DNA of 24,907 nucleotides from Paramacrobiotus richtersi. Its lineage: Eukaryota; Tardigrada; Eutardigrada; Parachela; Macrobiotidae. Where the stretch lies: assembly GCA_034698045.1 (NCBI GenBank), contig JAQGAU010000688.1, positions 1-24,907 on the forward strand, written 5' to 3'. Position 1 is the stretch's first letter. Every line of letters starts with the position of its first letter. Made by a program: the position numbers and the translations under genes. Positions 12,201 to 18,469 of the stretch are shown here, one piece after another. The notes beneath the pieces are model-generated. The model saw nothing but the letters and a program-made list of their open reading frames with translations, was not told the DNA's origin and did no database searches.

Positions 12201-15200
12201 CTAATAAGAGCTGGGACATTTTGGTGTTTCCAGAAAACTAATTTACAAGAAATTGTAACTTCGAGCTGAAAATACTGCTGGAGCCCAAGCCCTTGATAAG
12301 CGTTAGGCGATGCCATGACTCTATTTCATGCAGTTATCTGTACAACTACTAAAAATTACGCGGTTGTTTGATTTGAACCCTATCACATTAAAATTTTATC
12401 TTCAATCATATGGGTTACATGAACGCAGAGGCATGGCGATCAGACATCCTCGAGTGCCCTCGTTCAGACAACTGAGCCCAGAGCGTCCCTCTTCTCCAGT
12501 AGAGGGATGTAACGGACGCCTTATGCCTTCTTTTTAGTAAAAACTAACATTATTCTCAATAACCGCCGTGTCCCAGTGGTTCACTGAGCGCGCTTAGGCG
12601 CAGCTGACCGTGAGCTTTCGGCGAGATTTTTGGGATGCACTCTGGTAATTCACTACGGTTGTAACACTGTGCAGATAAAATTTGCGACCCAGATATGTAG
12701 CTAAAAAATGTATTTGTACGCGAGGGGGGTTTTTTACTTCCGAACATGTGTGATTTTTTCTATAAGCCGATCGCTCCATTTTTCTGGTCACCTTACTGGG
12801 GATGCTGAATTCTCAAGGTTTTGCTAGGTAGTGCGTTAATCGCTGTTTTTCTTGTGCAGTGAAACCCCTACCTAAATAATGAACCCCGATGTGAAGGGAC
12901 GTAGGGGATGTACATCCCTAGAATGGTTAGGGGTTTTAAATGGTGTGAAAACGGTACCATATCTAACTGAATTAGGTGAATTTCTTTTTAAATCATGGCT
13001 TGATGAAGAATTTAATGCATCGGTCTGAAATGATCTCTACTACTGCAGACCTACGTTTCAAAACTTGTGCAGTTATATTGTGTGCATTTTGTAGTTTTAG
13101 TTAATATAAATATATTGATAAATACTGCTGATTATGACCACAAAAGGAACAACAAATCAGAATTTTTTCAACGACCTTCACAAAATAGTTTTGCGGATAT
13201 GTATCGGCTACAATAAAAAATGTTTCGGCTGTAACAGACAGAAATGTTCGTATCGGCAACTAACTGAGCTGAAATTCAATTTGAATCGACTAAAATAATT
13301 AACTTCAAAATTCGGAGTTTGATGACGTGAAACCGTAATACAATGACTTGGGTGAGCAGAAATGCACGAGTTCTATGAAGTATGAAGTGCAGGAGGAAAA
13401 GCGGCAGAGAAAGCCCACATTTCGCTATGAATTTCTGGTTTTCAAAATTTATCTTGACAGGAGCCGAAGCGATCCCCCATGATGATGGTTTTCTACAGTT
13501 GTATCACAAAGGAAAGCGTGTTTGGACCAGTGAGACCGGCACGGCCGTCGGAGTGCTTTTACCAATGCAGCAGCAGAACCTCATAATTTCAGGCGCAAAA
13601 AAGCGACATAGGATACTGTCACCCGGTGGAACGGTTGAACTGAATTTGCATGACAGTGGCCGTTTGGTACTTTATCGAAGGAGCGATTATAAAGCTTTAT
13701 GGGAATCTCAGAGGGCTACCAAGGCCACAGAATGGATCCAAGCAAGTTTGCGTCGTTCCGGGGATCTAGCAATATCAAACACGCATATGGAATATTGGTC
13801 CACTACAAAGGAACGTGCAGGTACTCCGCACAAATTGCAGTACTATGAAGACCTGTCGTCTTATGAAAAATATTCCCGTACGGTAATGCTGACAATGAAA
13901 TCATACTTTTATGGAAATGGCCATAGTTACCCATAAACAGCGACAACCGCTATAACTAGATACCCATAACACCCATAAATCGCTATTGCCACCTATAACG
14001 TTTGCTACACCCATATAGACTATACGCACCCATATCGCGTTAAATTTTATTTTACCACTAATACATCCTCTGCGTGCTGGCACTTCGTTCTCGGACGTCA
14101 TCCGACAGCATGCAGGAAAAGCGTTTAATCTCTAAATTTTACTTTGTATCATGAAAATCTGCATCTAGAGTCAGTTCTCCCTGTCAGAGCTGGGCGGAAA
14201 CGATGAGCTTTGCAGGGAAACCCTTTTTTCTTGTGTGGGTGAATGTTCGCTTTCCAGTGCAGATTCCCTTCAGTGCATATTGGCCGGAATGGGGGCATAT
14301 AAAAGTGGCCCGTAGTACCCTCAACCGCTCAGCTAAGTTGCCGGCACGACGTTTCTTGATGCACTCCGACTTTTTCGTGACAAATGTATGTAAAGCTGCT
14401 TCTTTATTGCGTTTAATTTAAGGCCATATTGAATTCGGCCCATGACACATAGCTGTCAGCCAACTGGTCTTCCGCTTGGATTATTGCAGGAATAAAAACA
14501 TCTACTTCCTCTCCGTCACTATCTACTTCAGACTCTGGCATGTCGCCGCTTATATTACAGTTTTTCAAAGATGAACTTAATAAACAATCACGTATTATAA
14601 TATTATGTAAATAACAGTACACATTGCGAACTACCCTTCATAGCTTGCTAAACTTCGTTGTCTGGTTGCCACATAAAAACGTCGCATTCGATTCGTTTTT
14701 TTTTACTTTTTGTTCTTTATGGTGGCGTTAACGTTTATGGGAGCACTTTTTCTGATTCGGATATGGGTGTCTATTGCGCTTTATGGGTGTTTGTGGGTGG
14801 CTTTAGCCATTTATGGTTGAAAATGGGTGGCTATAGCCTTACTCTAATGTTTATGCCCATCCCATGCGTCACAGCTCAGAGCATGAGACCTCAGTGACTT
14901 CTCGGCGAACGCCAATTCTATTCCGCATCGTTTGTGTTACTGACAAGTGACAGCAACACTCGAGCCCACTCCAAATTTTGCCATCATTTATTTCAGGAAC
15001 CACTAGGTGGGAAAAACAATTGAACGCATGCGTTTCATATCCAGATGCATGTTCAACACTTCTACGAAATTTTGTAGTGATTGTATTATGCTATTATTAT
15101 GCTTTCGAGTAAGTTTTTTATTTGAAGGGGTTGTTTTATGTAGATGGGAGTACGACATCTGGGTGAACCAATAAAAGAATGTAAATTATTAGGCTGCGCA

Positions 15201-17436
15201 TGCATGCATGCATGCATGCGATGTTGACGTTTGGTCCAATACATTTTTCCATCAGAATACCCAAAACATGTACCCGTTTAGAATATCAATTCCTGTTTGG
15301 GCGTGGCCAGTGTTGGCGCAATTCTGGCACAACAGAGAAGGCTTTGACTTTCTAATATCGTGGCTGCAATACAGTATTCGGGACCGATTCTGATACAGCA
15401 TCATTTCTTTGGACTTTCAGATCTTTTTGCATCGAAAGTGGTGTGATCCAAATGGACTTTGTATGCAGAAGAGTGCCTTTAAATCTTATCAGGTTCCTGA
15501 CAAAGTTTGTAGCTTGCTGTGGAAAACGATGTAAATGAAATCCTCGCTGTGATGCAGATGTAATAAATTTTTAATCTGACCGTTCAAGCTATTTCGTTGA
15601 TTTGTTTTTCAACCCATAAATTGGAAATAACCCTTCAAATTTATTCCTGGAATTAACTTAAAGCATAAATGGGGCTCTGAAAGTAAGGTGCGCTTACAGA
15701 GCAACACGTCAGTCCTGCGCCACCTCTCCGGCTACCACGAAACGTCTATGGATTCGACGTTGGAGAAAGCGGTGTTTCTGTAAAATCCATTGAGGCGCTG
15801 AAAGATCATGGATTCGATATAATGGACCAGTTACGACGCATGCGAGAGTCTGATCGGCAAGAATATGCCAAGAATCGAACTAACTTGACCACTTTCCGGT
15901 CTGTATGCTCAAGTGAGTCAACGGTGGCGCTGAAGAAATACATAGTTATTTACCAAGCTACATGCAATAAAAGCTGTCCGAAAGGAAGCGCATTGGTGTT
16001 TTGTTGTTGATTTCTAGGCATACTTGCGAGATATTCTTATTACTAACAGGTGCTGTAGCGGCTGTAAGCGACGATGGGAGTCTTACCATATTCCATAGCA
16101 AAGTCGATATACCGGAAAGTCAATGGCAATTGATTCTCATCGATGAACGTCGGTGGAATTCTGCTCAAGTCATCAATCGAATCCTGTGGACAACAAACGC
16201 ATCGCAAACGGCAAGATATGCAGGAGTTTTGTTATCCGGAAAGAAATTGTCTCCTGGTTTTGAAATATACTCAGCAGAGGGCACCGCTTCGCTATCCATG
16301 GATATTTCCGGCAACATAAAACTGCAGACTGGTAAAGGAAAAGATCGCGTCACAGTTTGGGAATCCGATATTATCTCCAGTACGACAGATATTGTCTGCG
16401 AGCTGAAGCGTGACGGCAACCTGGTAGTTCGCGGCGCCGGGAATGAGCCCTACTTGTGGGAATCGCACACTGCGGGATTCCCAGGTGAGTTCGTTCGGTT
16501 TCCGGGTTGTATTACTTTGGTAGAATTATTCCGAGAATTCTACAGGGGCTGAGGGCATTATTGAAGATGACGGGTCGTTGTGCCTTTACCACTTTTCAAG
16601 ATGCATCTGGACAACTAGAAAGGAAGGTATACAGGGAATTCTGCGGTGTGGGGACAGACTGTATACCGAGGCGAAAATCAAGTCGGATAACCTAGATCCC
16701 AATGAAAGGAATCGAATCGAGTCAATGAACGTTACAAAAGCTGAGAGAGTAACGCTGGCCATGGAAGACAGCGGCAGACTTCACCTGTTTCGAAATTCTG
16801 ACGAAAAATCATTATGGAAATTCGAGGTTTTCCAAGGAGCTACAGCTGAAGATGAAGGGCGTAAGGTCCGTTCGCACCGAGCAATATTGCTTTTACAAGG
16901 TACAGAAGCAAATGTTAGTCAAGAGGCACTAATTACCATAATTAGGAACTTGCAACTAGCTCTATACTGATTTCGTATGACACTTATGAGAATACAGGTC
17001 ATCCGACCGTTCAGCAAATATTTACGTCACGCATAAGCATTAAGGCGGCAAGGACGCAGCGATATCAACATTTACATTAGTTTTATTTGATTAATTTTAC
17101 TAGAGGCTACTGCATATTTCCAACGGATCTCACCAGAAAGTCATTACTGCGAGATGGAAATGGACGGCAATTTTACTATGAAAAATGGATTAGGAGAAAC
17201 CATCTGGTCTACTTGTACGTCTGGATATCCAGGTAAAAATAGCTCATCGTCTGGCACTATAATGACTAATTGTCCAACTGAGAATACGGTAGTACCGCAC
17301 GCTGCTTACAGGGGCCGAACTAGTTCTTCAAAACGATGGAAATCTGTGCGTTTACAGCGGCACAAAGCGCTTATGGAGCTCAGACACTGCAGGAATGGTG
17401 CGCAGTGGCAGTTACCCATTCCGGTTGTTTGAATAA
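4852..17436 (+). CDS. large multi-exon protein: novel helical N-terminus + TPR-like region + six tandem B-type lectin domains
   Basis: Coding exons: 4852-6286, 7035-7309, 7886-8036, 8098-8346, 8574-8743, 9682-9919, 10008-10349, 13461-13820, (15700-15912, doubtful), 16050-16484, 16546-16899, 17104-17232 and 17312-17436. All are bounded by GT donors and AG acceptors, the phase is continuous, and TAA closes the frame at 17434. The product is 1,491 residues with the doubtful exon, 1,420 without. Residues 1-478 are unfamiliar, about 480-620 are helical and TPR-like, and about 622 onward hold six bulb-lectin (beta-prism II, GNA-type) domains, each with three DGNL-type motifs followed by W-[ST]. Lectins of this fold bind mannose-type glycans, so glycan recognition is the likely role. 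No clear signal peptide is visible; residues 8-20 are hydrophobic but may belong to an amphipathic helix. The ATG at 4852 is the first in frame (purine at -3, G at +4). The exon model is inference. Confidence 0.7.
6287..7034 (+). other. intron 1 of the lectin gene
   Basis: This 748-bp intron runs from GTAAGC to GCTGCAG. It includes a GC-richer patch (about 6720-6850) with a roughly 27-bp unit present twice (AAGCGGCTCCCG / AAACGGCTCCCG). On the minus strand the patch lies in a short Gly/Ala-rich open frame. Confidence 0.5.
6698..6889 (-). other. antisense Gly/Ala-rich small open frame inside intron 1 (weak)
   Basis: From the ATG at 6889 the minus strand encodes about 63 residues rich in Gly, Ala and Ser, containing a near-repeat (ASGAVWG then VAGAAWE). 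The composition differs from the surrounding AT-rich intron. No family is recognised and no splice sites support it. It may simply reflect the GC-rich tandem repeat beneath it. Confidence 0.12.
7035..7309 (+). CDS. lectin gene exon 2: TPR-like helical segment
   Basis: Residues 480-570. The acceptor GCTGCAG|AT completes the split His codon from exon 1. The segment LLVLGKFGDAKQFAQQAV fits the second half of a tetratricopeptide-type helical hairpin (LG-x-[YF]-x-x-A...A-x-x-A). It is preceded by an acidic, low-complexity linker (DDKNDVSDSDNN). The donor GCT|GTAATG was chosen because it is phase 0, as exon 3 needs; a later GT in another phase would shift the frame. Confidence 0.6.
7310..7885 (+). 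other. intron 2 of the lectin gene
   Basis: A 576-bp AT-rich intron. I see no coding stretch, repeat or RNA gene in it. Confidence 0.5.
7886..8036 (+). CDS. lectin gene exon 3: helical, TPR-like linker
   Basis: Residues 571-620. The exon follows TTTTAATAG and ends at AATG|GTAAGG in phase 1. It starts with GLRQFSEAEIDL, which continues the helical hairpin pattern of exon 2, and then becomes a charged helix leading into the first lectin domain. From here almost every exon border in the gene is phase 1. Confidence 0.6.
8098..8346 (+). CDS. lectin gene exon 4: start of B-lectin domain 1 (motifs 1 and 2)
   Basis: Residues 622-703. It shows the classical domain opening (TAGDTLYPNEGI, cf. the pGqsL start of bulb lectins). 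Motif 1 is QTDGNLELY followed by LLWSTGTSG; motif 2 is SCGNLTLC followed by TVWESNTDGHPG. Motif 1 keeps the Gln, Asp, Asn and Tyr of the QxDxNxVxY mannose site but has Glu for Val. The exon ends inside the domain at PG, before the third motif. Confidence 0.85.
8574..8743 (+). CDS. lectin gene exon 5: degenerate third motif of domain 1 and linker
   Basis: Residues 705-760. It begins, as later modules do, with G-A after the phase 1 acceptor (GTTTAG|GG). The DGNL signature is lost, but the strand ending GKVIW is kept, so the fold may persist without a sugar site. The exon ends in phase 0 at AGA|GTAAGC, unlike all later modules. Confidence 0.6.
8744..9681 (+). other. intron 5 of the lectin gene
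   Basis: A 938-bp intron from GTAAGC to CTACAG. Short open frames are present, but none resembles a lectin module or has matching splice phase. Confidence 0.5.
9682..9919 (+). CDS. lectin gene exon 6: B-lectin domain 2 (degenerate)
   Basis: Residues 761-839, phase 0 to phase 1. The start GVFSKNGRFRLAVDKDSYLMY and the strand GKVIWEPN match motif 1 of a bulb lectin without the Q-D-N triad. The second half (LLFLPGFQHCAVVL) lacks the W-[ST] ending. The domain is best read as structurally retained but sugar-site-negative. Confidence 0.65.
10008..10349 (+). CDS. lectin gene exon 7: third motif of domain 2, motifs 1-2 of domain 3
   Basis: Residues 841-953, phase 1-1. It opens with GAEVFLDDNGSLCIY...RVWAT (third motif), then a new domain start (GILRTGQTLRMGG), then MGKLALC...FWQT and PHGDLAMY...IWYTRTNGYDG. 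The exon ends at the same point of the domain as exon 4. This is the clearest complete module of the series. Confidence 0.85.
10774..10917 (+). pseudogene. THAP zinc-finger-like fragment, probably a transposon remnant
   Basis: An open frame reads CVVPNCSCRN, then EIFP, then KWLRTI, and stops at 10915-10917. C-x4-C with VPNC, an aromatic-Pro (FP) and a later Trp-Leu-Arg are hallmarks of the start of THAP DNA-binding domains, found in P-element-type transposases and some cellular proteins. The spacing between FP and KWLR is too long, and no C-x2-H pair follows, so it looks decayed. Short and uncertain. Confidence 0.3.
11231..11375. repeat. degenerate repeat centred on GCTWCGCGCGAG
   Basis: Four related copies occur near 11231, 11275, 11309 and 11355, spaced about 35-46 bp (for example GCTTCGCGCGAGGTCTC, GCTTCGCGTGAGATCTC, GCTACGCGCGAGACTTA). 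A fifth is near 11996. The CpG-dense core stands out in AT-rich surroundings. It is likely a decayed tandem or transposon-internal repeat. Confidence 0.5.
12563..12720 (+). repeat. tRNA-like patch, possibly a decayed tRNA-derived SINE
   Basis: GTGTCCCAGTGGTTCACTGAG (12568-12588) is close to a Pol III A box. It is followed about 40 bp on by a poor B-box-like TTTCGGCGAG (12616-12625). The order and spacing resemble the head of tRNA-derived SINEs. A full tRNA cloverleaf cannot be drawn, so it is not called a tRNA gene. Confidence 0.25.
12862..12936. repeat. short inverted repeat with nested 14-bp palindrome
   Basis: The arms AAACCCCTA (12862-12870) and TAGGGGTTT (12928-12936) enclose the perfect palindrome GGGATGTACATCCC at about 12905-12918. 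The whole could fold as a branched hairpin about 75 nt long. It may be a tiny MITE remnant, with no clear target-site duplication. Confidence 0.45.
13461..13820 (+). CDS. lectin gene exon 8: third motif of domain 3, motifs 1-2 of domain 4
   Basis: Residues 955-1073, phase 1-1. It opens with GAEAIPHDDGFLQLY...RVWTSET, then a new domain start (GVLLPMQQQNL), DSGRLVLY...ALWESQ and RSGDLAISN...YWSTTKERAG. It is flanked by ATCTTGACAG and GCAG|GTACTC. Asn of the sugar motif is replaced (Phe, Arg, Asp), so strong mannose binding is unlikely here. Confidence 0.85.
13905..14865. mobile_element. foldback/MITE-like element with inverted arrays of CCCATA
   Basis: The left end (13930-14035) carries at least five ACCCATA-type copies. 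The right end (14717-14862) carries the reverse complement (TATGGG) in a similar spacing. The best-matched arms are 13973-13995 and 14794-14816, 19 of 23 bases complementary. Between them are about 0.7-0.8 kb with no recognisable transposase, only short frames including an acidic one on the minus strand (14622-14413). Exact ends and target-site duplication could not be fixed. A non-autonomous DNA element with subterminal repeats fits best. Confidence 0.55.
15198..15219. repeat. (GCAT)n microsatellite
   Basis: Five uninterrupted GCAT units plus GC. The sequence is self-complementary, so it is also a palindrome. Confidence 0.9.
15700..15912 (+). CDS. candidate symmetric cassette exon of the lectin gene (non-lectin sequence)
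   Basis: After GCGCTTACAG the frame is open for 70 codons plus split codons, to TCAA|GTGAGT, phase 1 on both sides, so it can be included or skipped without shifting the frame. The product contains YGFDVGESGVSVKSIEAL and a charged helix (DQLRRMRESDRQEY). It is not a lectin module and would sit inside domain 4, between its second and third motifs, which argues against constitutive use. It may be alternatively spliced or a fortuitous open frame. Confidence 0.35.
16050..16484 (+). CDS. lectin gene exon 9: third motif of domain 4, motifs 1-2 of domain 5
   Basis: Residues 1146-1289, phase 1-1, the longest module. It begins GAVAAVSDDGSLTIF. About 30 residues are inserted in the loop before RILWTTN. 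Then come GVLLSGKKLSPG, SGNIKLQ...TVWESD, and RDGNLVV...YLWESHTAGFPG. The acceptor is TACTAACAG and the donor CCAG|GTGAGT, both near consensus. The last motif keeps DGNLV but lacks the final Tyr. Confidence 0.85.
16546..16899 (+). CDS. lectin gene exon 10: third motif of domain 5, motif 1 of domain 6
   Basis: Residues 1291-1407, phase 1-1, separated from exon 9 by only 61 bp. It opens GAEGIIEDDGSLCLY...CIWTTRK, then GILRCGDRLY (new domain), then EDSGRLHLF...SLWKFEV. The module ends early, at ILLLQG; its usual second motif is carried by the next exon, so an intron was gained or kept within this unit. Confidence 0.8.
17104..17232 (+). CDS. lectin gene exon 11: second motif of domain 6
   Basis: Residues 1409-1450, phase 1-1. 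The acceptor ACTAG|AG gives a Glu at the junction. The motif reads EMDGNFTMK...TIWSTCTSGYPG, and the exon stops at PG, exactly where exons 4, 7 and 9 stop in the domain. Confidence 0.75.
17312..17436 (+). CDS. lectin gene exon 12: final motif and stop codon
   Basis: Residues 1452-1491, then TAA at 17434-17436. GAELVLQNDGNLCVYSG...RLWSSDTAG is the best-preserved sugar motif of the gene together with the first: Gln, Asp, Asn and Tyr are present and Val is Cys. The protein ends about 15 residues after the motif, so it closes with a complete domain 6 and no membrane anchor. Confidence 0.85.
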
Positions 17437-18469
17437 GGTTACGCAGTAATCTGTTTATTATCGTTCGCTATTGATTTGCTCTTTTTTCGCAGCACGATGT
17501 TTCATTAGAATATTACAATGCATGTTCTGCATCGGTCTGCAATCAATCCATTGCCTGTCCTTCTTTCGTTATTTGCTTTGTATTTTCTATAGTGCGTGAT
17601 TTATAGGATTGTACCCGACTGGTTATGCGTTTATTGTACGTTCTGAACCTTACTTTTGGCAAACTCGCCATTGCTATATTCATTATTGCAAAAGCAACAA
17701 AGTTTCTTTTATTTTTGTTGGTTTTAAATCACAGGCGTGACTTAACGTTTATTACCCCCATATCTTCGTTGCATGATATTTTTCGTTAGCATTAAAACGC
17801 CGAAAAGCACCAGCAGAACATACCCTAACAGACGGCTTTTATAAAGGACCTGCGCACAGAATTAGCCAGTTTCGCATGATCCTTGTTACAGGAATCTGGA
17901 AATTCACACTTACACAGTACTCGGTGTCCCTCTACCACCCAAATTCTGGGAAGTTCTGAGCTTCTCCCGCCAAACGCCGCGAAGCCTCATTAGTTTAGTG
18001 CAAAAATATTCTGAGTGTCCAGTCATTCTAATATTATCCTGTGGCCGACTGATGTATTAATTAAACATCGGTGTCTGTGTATGTAATTCAGTGAACGCGT
18101 GAAAATATAAACCCACATTACCGAGAACAACGGCGTAATGAACTAAGCACCAGTACCTGATGCAACGCATGGGACAGCATGTGGTTCGTTTCAATCTTCA
18201 GTCTGCACTACTTTGGAAATTGTCGTTGGGGTAAGTTAGTTACGACAAACGGAGAAGATCACTACTGCGTTATATTTTGTATATCAGTCATTTATATAAT
18301 ATTATTTTTTTTAACCAAATCCGGATGAGTATTTTACACGGGCAGATCGCGCGGTCACACGACAACGTGGTCGAACATTTTGAGCAATACGACAAATTCA
18401 TCGAAAGATTGAGTTCTTTACATTCTGGCATAAACAAAGAATTTGCCTCGTTCTAACAGCGAGTCAGGT
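17437..18469. other. intergenic region between convergent lectin and receptor genes
   Basis: About 1 kb separating two 3' ends. It is AT-rich. It should contain both polyadenylation regions: ATTAAA at 17791 on the plus strand, and TTTATT copies (AATAAA on the minus strand) near 17453, 17630 and 17745 are candidates, none decisive. No coding signal seen. Confidence 0.5.

Larger units (their letters stand above)
10350..13460 (+). other. intron 7 of the lectin gene (3.1 kb) with repeat debris
   Basis: The largest intron. It holds a THAP-like fragment (10774-10917), CGCGCGAG-centred degenerate repeats (11231-11375), a tRNA-like/SINE-like patch (about 12563-12720) and a short inverted repeat (12862-12936), each listed separately. 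No lectin-type exon was found in it. Confidence 0.55.
13821..15699 (+). other. intron 8 of the lectin gene, carrying a foldback-type element
   Basis: A 1.9-kb intron. Its first half holds the CCCATA/TATGGG inverted element (13905-14865). A (GCAT) microsatellite lies at 15198-15219. Nothing else is recognised. Confidence 0.5.
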
